A DNA stretch of 64,000 nt from Parundibacterium terreum (GTDB taxonomy: Bacteria; Pseudomonadota; Gammaproteobacteria; Burkholderiales; Burkholderiaceae_D), in contig NZ_BMED01000001.1 of NCBI RefSeq assembly GCF_014636315.1, positions 1,183,941-1,247,940 on the forward strand. The letters are read 5' to 3'. The translations under genes and the position numbers were made by a program. Of this stretch, positions 1-9,419 are shown piece by piece (positions within the stretch are counted from its first letter, which is position 1; each line of letters begins with the position of its first letter). Below the pieces are notes generated by a model, which was not told the origin of the DNA, made no database searches, and saw only the letters and a program-made list of their open reading frames with translations.

Positions 1-1
1 G

Positions 2-1489
2 CAGCACCGCCAGGCATTCTCGGCCAAATACCAGTATGCATTTACTCCCGACACGGTGCTGACGCTATTCGGTTCCTACATCACCGTGCATGCGAATACG
101 CCCAACGTGAAAGGCGCAACCCGTGCCGACATCGCGCTGCACGGCGACAATTACCTGCTCTCCGCCGATCCGACCAAGGCCAACTACTACGCGTACAATT
201 TTTACCACGTCAATACCGACTTTGAATACGCAGGTCTGAGCTCCAACCTGGGCAACGGCTGGAAGCTGGACGACAAGGCCTACACCTACTACTACCATAA
301 TCAGCAAAACTATCCCGGTGCCACGGTGCCAACCACGACAGCCAATAGCGCCGCCAACAACACCGGCACCGACAAGCTGAACGGCTACCGCACCTACGGC
401 AATATCCTGAGGCTGAGCCAGGAATCCTCTTTCGGCACCTTGCGCACCGGCCTGTGGTCTGAAGTCGCGGACACCAACCGCTACCAGATCCCGAGCAATC
501 CGCTGACCTGGGTAGATTCTGCGCTGCCGAACTTCCATGAAACCTTCAAGACGACCTTGCTGCAACCCTTCGTCGAGTATGAGTTTGCGCTGACCAAGGA
601 TTTGAAGATCACGCCGGGCGTCAAGTATTCTTCGTACAAGCAGGACCTGACCCAGTTCGCCGACAACGGTAAAACCGTGGGCAGCCTGAACGGCGCAGCC
701 AGCATCGGCCATGTGGCCACCTACCATGCGGTATTGCCGTCCATTGACATCCACTACATGCTGCAGCCTAACTGGTCTGCCTATGCGCAATATGCAACAG
801 GCGATGAAATACCGCCGACCAATGTGTTCGACGTAAAAAACGCCAACGTGGTTGCGCTGCCGTCTTCCATCAAGAGCAAGACTTTCCAGATCGGCTCGGT
901 CTGGAAATCCGACCAGTTCACGCTGGACGTGGATGCCTACCACATCAAGTTTGACAATGCCTACTCTTCCACAACGGACACGGCCGGCAACACCAGCTTC
1001 TTCGCTAATGGCAGCTCGGTGACGCAGGGTGTGGAGGCAGAAAGCACTATCGTGCTGGGCAAGGGCTTTGATCTGTACATGAATGCCACCTACGGCAGCG
1101 CCAAGTATTCCGACACCAGCAAGTGGGTGCAAAATGCGCCCAGCGACACCGAAACACTGGGCCTGACCTATAAGCAAGGCAACTGGAATGCAGGCTGGTT
1201 CACCAAGCGCGTAGGCAAGATGTATAACGACAATGGCGCCATCCATGAAGCGATCACCATCAACCCCTTCATCATTTCCAACCTGTTCTTCAATTATTCC
1301 TTGCCCGGCAAGACGGGGGACATCCTCAAGAACGGCAAGATCCAACTGGGCATCAACAACCTGTTTGACAAGCACAACATCGTTGGCGTGACACCCGCAG
1401 GCAAGACCAGCTCTGCTCCTGCGCCTGGCGATCAGTTGACCTTGCTGCCGGCGCGCAGCGTGTCCTTGTCGCTGACGATGGATTTCTAA
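2..1489 (+). CDS. TonB-dependent outer-membrane receptor, C-terminal part (cut by window edge)
   Basis: The reading frame is open from the first bases, so the N-terminal plug domain and TonB box lie outside the window. What remains (about 495 codons) is rich in alternating aromatic/polar residues typical of beta-barrel strands, and it ends in the sequence VSLSLTMDF, a terminal-Phe beta signal as used for outer-membrane assembly. Pieces such as GINNLFDKHN near the end are characteristic of TonB-dependent receptors. The substrate cannot be told from this part; siderophores or other metal chelates are the usual cargo. A rho-independent terminator follows directly. Receptor identity is well supported, ligand is unknown. 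Confidence 0.9.
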   Translation, partial: QHRQAFSAKYQYAFTPDTVLTLFGSYITVHANTPNVKGATRADIALHGDNYLLSADPTKANYYAYNFYHVNTDFEYAGLSSNLGNGWKLDDKAYTYYYHNQQNYPGATVPTTTANSAANNTGTDKLNGYRTYGNILRLSQESSFGTLRTGLWSEVADTNRYQIPSNPLTWVDSALPNFHETFKTTLLQPFVEYEFALTKDLKITPGVKYSSYKQDLTQFADNGKTVGSLNGAASIGHVATYHAVLPSIDIHYMLQPNWSAYAQYATGDEIPPTNVFDVKNANVVALPSSIKSKTFQIGSVWKSDQFTLDVDAYHIKFDNAYSSTTDTAGNTSFFANGSSVTQGVEAESTIVLGKGFDLYMNATYGSAKYSDTSKWVQNAPSDTETLGLTYKQGNWNAGWFTKRVGKMYNDNGAIHEAITINPFIISNLFFNYSLPGKTGDILKNGKIQLGINNLFDKHNIVGVTPAGKTSSAPAPGDQLTLLPARSVSLSLTMDF

Positions 1490-1526
1490 TTCCGGATATC
1501 GGCAACATCTGATGCAAGCACTCTTC

Positions 1527-1560
1527 GCCCCTGCCTCCTCATTGGAGCAGGGGCGTTTTT
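1527..1560 (+). terminator. Rho-independent terminator of the TonB-receptor gene
   Basis: GCCCCTGCCTCC pairs with GGAGCAGGGGC (one bulged C) around a short loop and is followed by a T run. It lies 38 bp after the receptor stop codon and before the ATG of the next gene, so the phosphatase gene is probably transcribed separately or by read-through. Confidence 0.85.
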
Positions 1561-1586
1561 ATACCCTATTCTGTGACGGATACCTG

Positions 1587-2324
1587 ATGAAAACTATCTC
1601 CCGCCTGTGTTTGGCCGCGCTTATCGCAGTCAGCATCGCCAGCGCGCCATTGGCGCAAGCCAAGGAAGGCAAGCCCTATCTGGCGGCCAAAGACCTGGAC
1701 CTCTCCAGCCTGCTGCCTCCACCCCCGGTGAGCGGCTCAATGAAAGAAAACGAAGAGCTGGCCGAAGTATTGCGCCTGCAAGTCACACGCAGCCCGGACA
1801 TGGTGGCGCAGGCGCAGGCCGATGCGACCGAGGACATCTGGCGCTTTGCCGGCGTAGTAGGCCCCGCCTTCAAGAGCGAGCGCCTGCCCAAGCTGACTGC
1901 CTTCTTTATCCGCGTACTGGCCTCAGAAGGACCGCTGACAGACCCGGCCAAGGAACTGTGGAAACATCCGCGCCCGCACCAATATAGCGATCTGGTCAAG
2001 CCGGTGGTGAAGCTGTCCAAGTCTTACTCCTACCCTTCCGGCCATGCGACCGCAGGCACGCTGATGGCCGTTGTGCTGGCCAACATGCTGCCGGAGAAGC
2101 GCCAGGAAATCATGCAGCGTGCAGCCGAGTATGCGGATAACCGCCTGGTGGCAGGCATACACTTCCGCTCCGACATAGAAGCAGGCCGCCTGGCTGGCAC
2201 CCTGATCGCCGCCACGCTGATGACGCGCGCCGACTTTAACGCCGACTTTGAAGCAGCCAGGAATGAATTGCGCGCGGAGCTGGGTTTGCCGGCAATGACT
2301 GCACTGACGGCTCTGTCGCAATAG
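1587..2324 (+). CDS. Periplasmic class A acid phosphatase (PAP2 superfamily)
   Basis: A 245-residue protein with a signal peptide (about residues 1-25, ending ...PLAQA). It carries the three PAP2 phosphatase motifs: KHPRP near 126-130, YPSGH near 149-153, and R-x5-H-x3-D near 186-196 (R186, H192, D196). The YPSGH block is the class A non-specific acid phosphatase (PhoN-like) signature; the His of the third motif is the nucleophile in this family. Expected role is hydrolysis of phosphomonoesters in the periplasm. The start is placed at the ATG that begins the signal peptide; an upstream in-frame start at 1512 would place the terminator hairpin inside the gene and is unlikely. Confidence 0.88.
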   Translation: MKTISRLCLAALIAVSIASAPLAQAKEGKPYLAAKDLDLSSLLPPPPVSGSMKENEELAEVLRLQVTRSPDMVAQAQADATEDIWRFAGVVGPAFKSERLPKLTAFFIRVLASEGPLTDPAKELWKHPRPHQYSDLVKPVVKLSKSYSYPSGHATAGTLMAVVLANMLPEKRQEIMQRAAEYADNRLVAGIHFRSDIEAGRLAGTLIAATLMTRADFNADFEAARNELRAELGLPAMTALTALSQ

Positions 2325-2336
2325 CCACGGTATTTT

Positions 2337-2475
2337 GTAGGGTGCAATAGCGCAGCGTATTGAACCGAATGGCCACTAGTAGCCCTCCACTCCCGGCATT
2401 TTTTTGATTTCGCTAAAATAAAATAATTCGTTTTTTATGGAAATCGGTGCAATACGCTACGCTATTGCACCCTAC
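2337..2475. repeat. Inverted-repeat element with 30-bp arms (2337-2366 / 2446-2475)
   Basis: The arms begin GTAGGGTGCAATAGCG and match their reverse complement at 28 of 30 positions, separated by 79 bp of AT-rich DNA. It sits between two convergent genes (phosphatase and VOC protein). The arm sequence is the same type as the perfect 30-bp arms at 25791/25905 and the inner ends of the three MITE-like elements at 14.6-16.9 kb, so these are probably members of one non-autonomous palindromic family. It could also act as a bidirectional transcription stop, although no clear T run follows. Confidence 0.8.
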
Positions 2476-2537
2476 GATCCTTACGCAGCCTACGGTATTG
2501 CAGAAATGGCGAGCCGCTGCTCACCAATAATGCGCCA

Positions 2538-2963
2538 TCAGGCGGGTTTGCGATACCTGCGGCTGGAGATACTGACCGAATTGCCATCCGGGTCTTTTGC
2601 ATTGGCAAACTGGTAGCCGTTGGCCTCATGTGTGCTGCCGAAGGCGATGCCCTTTTCCAGGCTCCTGGCCTTGAAGGCTTCAATGTCCTGCACATCAAAC
2701 ATCAGCTTGACCGCCGCCTGGCCCAGCTTCACGCTCTTGGCGGCCTGATGGATCAGGATGCTGGCGCCGGATGGCGAGTTCAGTTCAATCAAACCTTCCA
2801 CCACTTCACCGGTTCCCGCAAAACCGAAGCAGGCCTGATAGAAGCTGGCTGTCTTTTGCATGTCGCGCGCGTAGATCAGGATGGTGTTTAATGAAGGGGT
2901 AACTGCGGAGGGAGTAACTGCGGAAGACGTAGCTGCGGTGGAGGCAACGGCGGGTGAATTCAT
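2538..2963 (-). CDS. VOC-family protein (glyoxalase/bleomycin-resistance fold)
   Basis: A 141-residue protein. After a Ser/Thr/Ala/Val-rich N-terminal tail (about 1-25, containing a repeated SAVTP unit) comes a single vicinal-oxygen-chelate domain: LNTILIYARDMQKTASFYQ at the start, a beta-hairpin core, and KDPDGNSVSISS at the end, the usual closing motif of the family. Such proteins are dioxygenases, isomerases or binding/resistance proteins, and the substrate cannot be inferred. The low-complexity tail raises the possibility that the real start lies further in, near the beginning of the domain. A monocistronic gene converging on the phosphatase. Confidence 0.82.
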   Translation of the reverse strand: MNSPAVASTAATSSAVTPSAVTPSLNTILIYARDMQKTASFYQACFGFAGTGEVVEGLIELNSPSGASILIHQAAKSVKLGQAAVKLMFDVQDIEAFKARSLEKGIAFGSTHEANGYQFANAKDPDGNSVSISSRRYRKPA

Positions 2964-3005
2964 GGTACTCCATCCAGGTGGGTAAATGAGTGTGATGCGG
3001 ATTGG

Positions 3006-3683
3006 CTAAACTCCCGCCAGCCCGGGCGCTGTAATGCTCCCGGATTCCAGCAGGCTGATTTCTATTCTTTCTTTTCCTTTGCCGGTATTTTTTCGCTTCA
3101 GCGCGATCCGGCCTATCTCGCCTGTGCTTCTCGGATGCGTTCCTCCGCACGGCATTCTAGCAAAATCTTCCACTGCCCAGTAACGTCTTTCCGTAGCCTC
3201 GTCGCTGAAGGCGGTAATGATAGGCAAATCTTTTGCCACCAGAAGCGCCGCGTCTTTCTCCATCACGGCAAAAAGCGGCGACAGGTTTTCTGCGCTGGCA
3301 AAGTCTATGCGCGCCTTGTCTGCGGCAATGTGCGCGCCCAGCCGCTCTATGCCGGGGCGCAGCTTGTACATCATCTGCAAGATCATTTCTGCGGCGAAGT
3401 GCAGGCGCATCAGCGCATAGCGCCTGCCCCAATCAAGCTCCAGGCGCACATGCTCATCCGTCTGCAAACCGTGGCCGGGTGCCAGGAGATAAGAAATTTC
3501 CTGCCCCTGCTTTTCTGCCGACAGCACAGCATGCCCGTTCACCGTGCCAGCATCGCTCTCCTGCCCGCCAGAAAACGCAAACAGGATGGTTTCGCGCAGC
3601 CAGACACGCTCGCCATCCACACGCGACACCATCGTATCGAGCGAAGTCAGGTAGGGGTCATTCCAGAAAATTTTCTTGGTCAT
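3006..3683 (-). CDS. AlaX-like alanyl-tRNA editing protein (HxxxE variant)
   Basis: A 225-residue protein resembling the free-standing editing domain of alanyl-tRNA synthetase, which deacylates mischarged Ser- or Gly-tRNA(Ala). The second zinc motif is intact (C179-G-G-T-H183, CxxxH). In the first motif, where AlaX proteins usually have HxxxH, this protein has H95-F-A-A-E99, so one expected His is a Glu. Glu could still bind metal, and this may be a known subfamily. Genes encoding AlaX relatives are commonly isolated, as here. The N-terminal ~80 residues look like the small beta-barrel (gly-rich, SGGQESD at 38-44) of the family. Confidence 0.82.
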   Translation of the reverse strand: MTKKIFWNDPYLTSLDTMVSRVDGERVWLRETILFAFSGGQESDAGTVNGHAVLSAEKQGQEISYLLAPGHGLQTDEHVRLELDWGRRYALMRLHFAAEMILQMMYKLRPGIERLGAHIAADKARIDFASAENLSPLFAVMEKDAALLVAKDLPIITAFSDEATERRYWAVEDFARMPCGGTHPRSTGEIGRIALKRKNTGKGKERIEISLLESGSITAPGLAGV

Positions 3684-3786
3684 CGACGATATCTTCAGAT
3701 GTATATTTCCAAGCAGGCGCCACAGTATTTTGGCGAATCTTTGCTCATCAAAATTTAACTAAAATCGTTAATCAAATCAATATATT

Positions 3787-4308
3787 ATGGAATGGATGGC
3801 GAATCATTTGGCGGATGTTTACTCATCCGTACTAACCCGAGCTTCCATTGGACCAACATTGAGCACTATTTCTCTCATCACCAACATCATCTTCACGCTG
3901 AACGTACTCTGGTTCGGCGTTGCCTTCCGCTATTTCAGCCTGACGCCGGATACGGCAGCCAGGCTGCTGGTGCCGAAGTCTGCGCGTGAATCTCCTTTAT
4001 TTTCCACCGTATCGGCATCGGTGCGTTTTCTGGGTGGGATGAATTTTGCGTTTGCGGCGTTTGCCTTGCTGTTGCTGCTGAACCGCGGGCTGTTTCCGGA
4101 GGCGAAGCAGGTGGCGCTGTTTGCGGCGGTGTTTTCCATCGCGCATGCCAGCCAGTTTGCATTTAATGTGCCGGTGGCGCTGGGCGGTGGCCGCAAGGGA
4201 GAATCGCTGTGGCCGGTGCTGACGGGGCCGATGTTCTTCATCTTTGCGACCGACTTTACGCTGATGATAGCCAATGGCGTGCTGGCGGCGTTTTTGCTGG
4301 TAGCCTGA
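3787..4308 (+). CDS. Small integral membrane protein of unknown function
   Basis: A 173-residue hydrophobic protein with about four predicted membrane segments: roughly 25-45, 75-100, 105-130 and 145-172. No catalytic motif is visible and I do not recognise the family. Start choice between ATG 3787 and the ATG at 3796 is open. It is divergent from the AlaX-like gene across a ~100-bp AT-rich spacer that could hold both promoters. Confidence 0.75.
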   Translation: MEWMANHLADVYSSVLTRASIGPTLSTISLITNIIFTLNVLWFGVAFRYFSLTPDTAARLLVPKSARESPLFSTVSASVRFLGGMNFAFAAFALLLLLNRGLFPEAKQVALFAAVFSIAHASQFAFNVPVALGGGRKGESLWPVLTGPMFFIFATDFTLMIANGVLAAFLLVA

Positions 4309-4723
4309 ACCAGCCATCTAAAAACGGCACAAATCCCCATCCCCTTAAGGCAGCGAATATATCTTCGCTGCCTTGCGTAGCAGATATATACTGCTTCTAA
4401 CATCGCTTAACGTGCGGCATCTTGCCATTATATCCACGAAGCAAGATTTTTATTCGCTAGCGCCTGCATTTAATGGTAAAGTTCGGAACTTCAATTTGCT
4501 GCGCCGCAACAAATTGACATTATCCAGCCAAGAATAATAAAAATAGCGCATCGCCTTGTTTGAATTGCCGTTTCTGCATCTCCGTTTTTGCAATAGGTTT
4601 TACCGTCGTATTGCTTAACACCTCACCGGTCAGCGTCGAACAAAAATTTGCCTTATCTACCCGGCAGCATAAGCTGGGTTCTTGCGCGCCTTTAACCTGT
4701 CTCTTTTTTTGAGGATGCCTTTT
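4309..4723. other. Non-coding stretch upstream of the chemotaxis receptor
   Basis: About 415 bp without a convincing gene. It contains a perfect 11-bp hairpin (4347-4357 with 4364-4374, loop of 6) just after the upstream membrane-protein gene, but with no T run, so it is at best a weak terminator. The rest is AT-richer than its surroundings and presumably holds the promoter of the receptor gene; I could not find a convincing flagellar-type promoter. Confidence 0.5.
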
Positions 4724-6574
4724 ATGTTCTCTTCGCTCCGCACGCGCCTGACCGCGATCTGTGTCGCCATCGTTGTCTTCTCCCTGTTGGTGCTGTCGCT
4801 CGCCAATTTCATCGGTACCCGTTCCAATACGCTGGAATCGCTGAACACACAGATGTTCCAGCTCTCGCAAAGCGATGCGGGCGGGATTGCAGAGTGGGTC
4901 AAGGGCAAGAAGGCTGTGGTGTCTTCCATAGGGCAGGCAGTGGCTGCGGCGGAACCTGTTCCGGCGCTGAAGGCGGCTGAGCAGGCTGGCGCGTTTGACC
5001 TGGCCTACATCGGTTTTGCAGACAAGCACGCGGTGTTTTCGCAAGAGCGCACGCGCAAGCCGGATTACGATCCTACTGCACGGCCCTGGTATATCAAGGC
5101 TTCCGAAGCCGGCGCCCCGGTAGTGACTGCGCCCTACATCGGCGCTTCCAACGGCAAGCTGCTGGTGACCTTTGCGGAGCCGGTCGGTCCCAAGGGCAGC
5201 GTCACGGCTGTGCTGGCCGCCGATATCTTGCTGGATACGGTTGTCAACAACGTGATTGCGATCAAGCCTACGCCTTCCAGCTTTTCTTTCCTGGTGGACG
5301 GTTCCGGCAAGGTGATTGCCCATCCAGACCAGAAGCTGACGCTGAAACCGATCTCCGACATGGATGCCTCACTGACAGCCGACAAGCTGACGGAGATAGA
5401 ACGCTCTAAGCAGAGCCGTGCCGTCAAGCTGAACGGGCGCGACAGCTCGTTGTATGTGACCCGCGTGGAAGGTACGGACTGGCTGCTGGTGATTGCGCTG
5501 GATAGCGCGGAAGCCACCAAGGCCCTGTCTACCATGCTGACCACCTCTGCCATTACTGCCATCATCGCCATCATCGTGGCAGTGCTGCTGTCCACTGCGC
5601 TAATCGCCAAGGCCTTGCAGCGCCTGGGCACGGTGCGCAATGCGATGGAAGATATCGCCTCCGGCGAAGGCGACCTCACCCGCCGACTGGATGCGGAAGG
5701 CAAGGATGAGCTGGCGCAGATTGCATCGGCCTTCAATCAGTTTGTGGACAAGATCGCATCGGTACTGAAAGAAATACGCAGCTCCAGCGAATCCGTCAAA
5801 ATCTCGGCGCAGGAAATCGCTTCCGGCAACCTGGATCTGTCAGGCCGTACCGAAGACCAGGCCAGCTCGCTGGAAGAAACCGCTGCCTCGATGGAAGAAC
5901 TGACCGCCACTGTGCGCCAGAATGCCGAGAACGCCGGCCAGGCCAACCAGCTCGCCGTAACAGCTTCCGAATTTGCAGCCAAGGGTGGCAATGTCGTGGA
6001 AGAGGTGGTGGTGACGATGGAATCGATCAACACTTCATCGAAAAAGATCGTGGACATCATCAGCGTGATAGACGGCATCGCTTTCCAGACCAATATCCTG
6101 GCATTGAACGCGGCAGTGGAAGCAGCCCGCGCCGGTGAACAGGGCCGCGGGTTTGCAGTGGTGGCATCCGAAGTGCGCAACCTGGCGCAACGCAGCGCCA
6201 GCGCCGCCAAGGAGATCAAGGCGCTGATCGTGGATTCCGTGAACCAGGTAGAGTCCGGCACCAGGCTGGTGGCAGATGCCGGCGGCACGATGAACGAGAT
6301 CGTCACCAGCGTGAAGCGCGTGACCGACATCATGTCCGAGATCATGATCGCCAGCAAAGAGCAAAGCACAGGCATAGGCCAGGTGAACCAGGCGATAGGC
6401 CAGATGGACCAGGTCACGCAACAGAATGCGGCGCTGGTGGAAGAAGCGGCAGCCGCCGCCCAATCACTGCAGGAACAAGCCAGCCACCTGGCGCAAACCG
6501 TCAGCGGTTTCAAGCTGGATCACGATGCATTCACCAGCGCGCAAGGACCCAGGCGCGCTGTGTTGTTGAAGTAA
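4724..6574 (+). CDS. Methyl-accepting chemotaxis protein (dCache-HAMP-MCP signal)
   Basis: About 616 residues. A membrane helix near the N-terminus (about 10-32) is followed by a ~250-residue periplasmic sensor domain with Cache-type features ([26 protein letters not shown]), a second membrane helix (about 275-300), a HAMP linker and a long coiled-coil signalling domain whose hairpin tip contains [19 protein letters not shown] near residue 475. It would sense small ligands in the periplasm and control CheA. dCache domains often bind amino acids or organic acids. The ATG at 4724 has GAGG about 9 bp upstream; an in-frame TTG at 4682 is less likely. No che genes are nearby, so it feeds a chemosensory array encoded elsewhere. 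Confidence 0.93.
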   Translation: MFSSLRTRLTAICVAIVVFSLLVLSLANFIGTRSNTLESLNTQMFQLSQSDAGGIAEWVKGKKAVVSSIGQAVAAAEPVPALKAAEQAGAFDLAYIGFADKHAVFSQERTRKPDYDPTARPWYIKASEAGAPVVTAPYIGASNGKLLVTFAEPVGPKGSVTAVLAADILLDTVVNNVIAIKPTPSSFSFLVDGSGKVIAHPDQKLTLKPISDMDASLTADKLTEIERSKQSRAVKLNGRDSSLYVTRVEGTDWLLVIALDSAEATKALSTMLTTSAITAIIAIIVAVLLSTALIAKALQRLGTVRNAMEDIASGEGDLTRRLDAEGKDELAQIASAFNQFVDKIASVLKEIRSSSESVKISAQEIASGNLDLSGRTEDQASSLEETAASMEELTATVRQNAENAGQANQLAVTASEFAAKGGNVVEEVVVTMESINTSSKKIVDIISVIDGIAFQTNILALNAAVEAARAGEQGRGFAVVASEVRNLAQRSASAAKEIKALIVDSVNQVESGTRLVADAGGTMNEIVTSVKRVTDIMSEIMIASKEQSTGIGQVNQAIGQMDQVTQQNAALVEEAAAAAQSLQEQASHLAQTVSGFKLDHDAFTSAQGPRRAVLLK

Positions 6575-6623
6575 GCTTACCTACTGCTGGACTAGCCCGC
6601 TGGCAAGCAGGCTATGCCAGCCA

Positions 6624-7454
6624 TCAGCTATGGGCGCTGCGGGCAGCAATCAGCGCCCGGATCCTTTCCGCATCAAAATCGGTGGCGGGATTGTAGACCA
6701 GCATGGCCAAGTCCGGCCTGCCATCCACGGCGAAACCGGAATACTCCAGCGTGATCTCGCCCAGCTCCGCATGGCGCAGCCGCTTCAGGCCACCGCCAAA
6801 CTCCAGCACATCGTTATCATTCCACATCGCAGCAAACTGCGGGCTGGCCCGGCATAGCTCATCCACGAGCGGCTTGGCCAGCTCGGCCGCCCCTGCCCGC
6901 GCTGCATCTGCCCGGAACACGCCGACCACAAAGCGCGCGGTGCTCTCCCAATCGAATTGCGCCGCCCGTGTGCGCGGATTCAAAAACATCAGGCGCAGCA
7001 CATTGCGTTCACTGGGCGGCAGCACCGCGTAGTCGGTCAGCACGACGGCCGCCGCGCTATTCCACGCCACCACATCCCAGGTCATGGTGCGCACCAGCGC
7101 CGGGCTGGCATCCATCGCATCCAGCACGCGCTGCAGCCTTGGCGTAATGCCGCCTTGCGGCTGGTAGCGGACTTCCGGCGGTCGCCCCAGCCCCAGCAAA
7201 AAGACGTGCTCGCGCTCAATGTCGGTCAACAGCAAGGCGCGGGCGATGCGGTCCAGCACATCGGCAGACGGCGCACCGCCACGGCCCTGTTCCAGCCAGG
7301 TGTACCAAGTGGGGCTGATGTTGGCCCGCTGCGCTACTTCCTCCCTGCGCAGGCCCGGCGTGCGGCGGCGCGTGCCCGAGATGCCCAGGGCCGCGGGATC
7401 AAGCCGCATGCGTCTGTCCTTCAGATAAGATGCGAGTGAAGTGAAGTCGGTCAA
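6624..7454 (-). CDS. XRE-type helix-turn-helix regulator with MmyB-like ligand domain
   Basis: A 276-residue protein. An N-terminal XRE HTH (about 8-75, with TPGLRREEVAQRANIS and WYTWLEQGR) is joined to a C-terminal MmyB-type PAS-like domain (about 105-270) known in this family to bind small hydrophobic ligands. The start is a TTG, with GAGG upstream; the next Met is already inside the HTH. It is transcribed divergently from an SDR oxidoreductase gene ~120 bp away, the usual arrangement for regulators of this type controlling a neighbouring dehydrogenase. An inverted repeat in the shared spacer is a candidate operator. Confidence 0.88.
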   Translation of the reverse strand: MTDFTSLASYLKDRRMRLDPAALGISGTRRRTPGLRREEVAQRANISPTWYTWLEQGRGGAPSADVLDRIARALLLTDIEREHVFLLGLGRPPEVRYQPQGGITPRLQRVLDAMDASPALVRTMTWDVVAWNSAAAVVLTDYAVLPPSERNVLRLMFLNPRTRAAQFDWESTARFVVGVFRADAARAGAAELAKPLVDELCRASPQFAAMWNDNDVLEFGGGLKRLRHAELGEITLEYSGFAVDGRPDLAMLVYNPATDFDAERIRALIAARSAHS

Positions 7455-7468
7455 GCTGGTTTATCCTC

Positions 7469-7517
7469 TATCCTGTTAGCCGTTATACCCTGATAATGTC
7501 ACTACTTTAACAGGATA
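7469..7517. promoter_or_regulatory. Candidate operator in XRE/SDR divergent spacer
   Basis: TATCCTGTTA (7469-7478) and its exact reverse complement TAACAGGATA (7508-7517) flank a 29-bp interval between the divergent XRE regulator and SDR genes. The position fits autoregulation and control of the SDR gene. Seen directly; function is inference. Confidence 0.5.
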
Positions 7518-7573
7518 TATCTTACTCCTACAATGCGTGCTCCACGTTAAAAATGACCACTCAAGGAGCAAGC

Positions 7574-8452
7574 ATGAAAGTTTTTGTAACCGGTGCAACA
7601 GGCTGGGTAGGCTCGGTCGTCGTGCAGGAGTTGCTGGACGCAGGACACCAGGTGGCAGGCCTCTCCCGCTCGGCGGACAAGGCAGGCGCGCTGGCCGCAA
7701 CCGGCGCTCAGGTCATACGCGGCACGCTGGACGACCTGGACACGCTGCGCGCTGAAGCTGCCGCCGCAGACGCCGTGATCCATACTGCTTTCAACCATGA
7801 CTTTTCCAAATTTGCAGAAAACTGCGAGCAAGACCGCCGTGCCATTGAGGTACTGGGCAGCGCGCTGGAAGGGTCCGACCGTCCGCTGCTGGTGACCTCC
7901 GGCCTTGCCTTCCTGGCGCCCGGCCGGCTTGCCACCGAGGCAGACGTGCCCGCAGCCCATCCGTCCATCCCGCGCAAATCGGAAGCAACGGCAAGGGCGC
8001 TGGCAGAGCGCGGCGTACGTGCGGCCACCATCAGGCTGCCGCCTTCTGTACACGGCATCGGTGACCATGGCTTCGTTCCCATCCTGATCGCCATGGCGCG
8101 TGAGAAAGGCGTGTCTGCATATATAGGCGACGGCCAAAACCGCTGGGCCGCCGCTCACCGGCTGGATGCCGGGCGCGTGTACCGTCTAGCGCTGGAACAA
8201 GGCGTGACAGAACAGGCCTACCACGCCGTCGCAGAAGAAGGCATCCCCTTCAAAGCCATCGCAGAACTGATAGGTCGCCGCCTCGGCCTGCCGGTGGAAT
8301 CACGCGGCGAAGAGCATTTCGGCTGGTTCGCCCGATTCGCCGCCGCAGATATGCCGGCATCTGCGGCGCATACGCAGGCCTTGTTGAAGTGGCAGCCGAC
8401 CAGGGCTGGGTTGTTGGAGGATGTGGATCAGCCAGCCTATTTCGGCGGCTAA
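7574..8452 (+). CDS. NAD(P)-binding atypical SDR oxidoreductase
   Basis: About 292 residues. A Rossmann nucleotide-binding motif TGATGWVG lies at 6-13, as in atypical/extended SDRs that resemble nucleoside-diphosphate-sugar epimerases. The classic Tyr-x3-Lys pair is not obvious, although a long family of such proteins (annotated as SDR family oxidoreductases) shares the motif set seen here, including RLPPSVHG and the HRLDAGRVYRLALE block. The ATG at 7574 has AAGGAG 6 bp upstream; the ATG at 7553 is poorer. Probably controlled by the divergent XRE regulator. The substrate is unknown. Confidence 0.88.
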   Translation: MKVFVTGATGWVGSVVVQELLDAGHQVAGLSRSADKAGALAATGAQVIRGTLDDLDTLRAEAAAADAVIHTAFNHDFSKFAENCEQDRRAIEVLGSALEGSDRPLLVTSGLAFLAPGRLATEADVPAAHPSIPRKSEATARALAERGVRAATIRLPPSVHGIGDHGFVPILIAMAREKGVSAYIGDGQNRWAAAHRLDAGRVYRLALEQGVTEQAYHAVAEEGIPFKAIAELIGRRLGLPVESRGEEHFGWFARFAAADMPASAAHTQALLKWQPTRAGLLEDVDQPAYFGG

Positions 8453-8496
8453 GGCTGCGAGCGCCTGGGCCTTGCATTGGATTGCCTGGCATTGCC

Positions 8497-9243
8497 CTAG
8501 CGCCGCATCAGCTCCGCCAGCATCCGCTTGGGGTCCTGCAGAAAATCTCGCGTGACGCGGAAATGCTCGGTGTCCTCATACGCAATCTCGCTAACGCCGT
8601 CTTTGCTGCACTGGAAGATGCAGGCATCCGGATAGGCCATCAGGATGGGCGAATGGGTAGCGATGATGAACTGGGAATGATCCAGCACCAGATCGTGGAT
8701 GCGTGACAGCACGGCCAGTTGCCGCTGCGGCGACAGTGCAGCCTCGGGTTCGTCCAGGATGTAGATGCCCTGCCCGCCGAAACGCTTGGTCATCAGCGCC
8801 AGGAAAGATTCGCCGTGCGATTGTTCGTGCAGGGATACGCCACCGTAGGAATTGATAATGGGCGGACCACCTGGGCCATCGTCCAGGCGCTCAATTTCTG
8901 TTGCGACATTGAAGAAACTCTCGGCCCGCAAAAAGAAACCGTCGCGGGGTTGTTTGTAACCCTTGGCCACACGCAGGTATTCATGCAACTCTGAATGCGA
9001 GCGCCGTGTGCCGAAGCTGAAATTTTTGGTTCCGCCCTCTGCATTAAAACCCAGCGACACCGCAATCGCTTCCAGCAAGGTGGATTTTCCGGAGCCGTTT
9101 TCGCCGACGAAAAAAGTGACCTTGGGATGCAACTCCAGCTGCTCCAGCGAACGCACCGCCGGCAAGGAAAACGGATAGCGGTCAAAGGAATCGACCTTAT
9201 CCCGGCGCAGGGTGACGCGGCTGACGTATTGGGTGGAGAGCAT
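8497..9243 (-). CDS. AAA-family ATPase (ABC/RecF-like, stand-alone)
   Basis: A 248-residue ATPase. Walker A GENGSGKST (47-55), an ABC-type signature SHGES (142-146), Walker B YILDEPEAAL (161-170) and a switch His in ATHSP (195-199) are all present, in the order found in ABC ATPases. There is no membrane partner and the N-terminal beta-strand layout resembles RecF/OLD/AAA_23-type cytoplasmic ATPases rather than transporters. Such proteins occur alone in many genomes; some act in DNA repair or defence, but no nuclease domain or partner gene is present here. Role unknown. Confidence 0.85.
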   Translation of the reverse strand: MLSTQYVSRVTLRRDKVDSFDRYPFSLPAVRSLEQLELHPKVTFFVGENGSGKSTLLEAIAVSLGFNAEGGTKNFSFGTRRSHSELHEYLRVAKGYKQPRDGFFLRAESFFNVATEIERLDDGPGGPPIINSYGGVSLHEQSHGESFLALMTKRFGGQGIYILDEPEAALSPQRQLAVLSRIHDLVLDHSQFIIATHSPILMAYPDACIFQCSKDGVSEIAYEDTEHFRVTRDFLQDPKRMLAELMRR

Positions 9244-9419
9244 GGGTAGCGTGTTGAGTAGGGAAATCGGTGTGCAAAGAGTTCTGCAGCCTAAAACAGC
9301 CTGGCATGAGGCTCTTCGCAGAATTTCACCGCAAGCCAGGAGTTGAGTTTATACTAAAACAACATTTAACTCTGCATCAAACTGGCCTCCCAAAGAATAG
9401 AATTCACCCGGCTTGCATC

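Noticed and set aside
65..1375. A 436-codon open frame on the minus strand opposite the TonB receptor
   Set aside because: Low-complexity Val/Gly/Gln-rich translation, no family, and the receptor on the plus strand is certain.
4347..4374. Perfect 11-bp hairpin after the membrane-protein gene as a terminator
   Set aside because: No T run follows; kept only as a remark in the non-coding entry.
4470..4500. TAAAGTT as a possible flagellar sigma-28 promoter of the chemotaxis receptor gene
   Set aside because: The matching -10 GCCGATAA-like sequence is not at the right distance.
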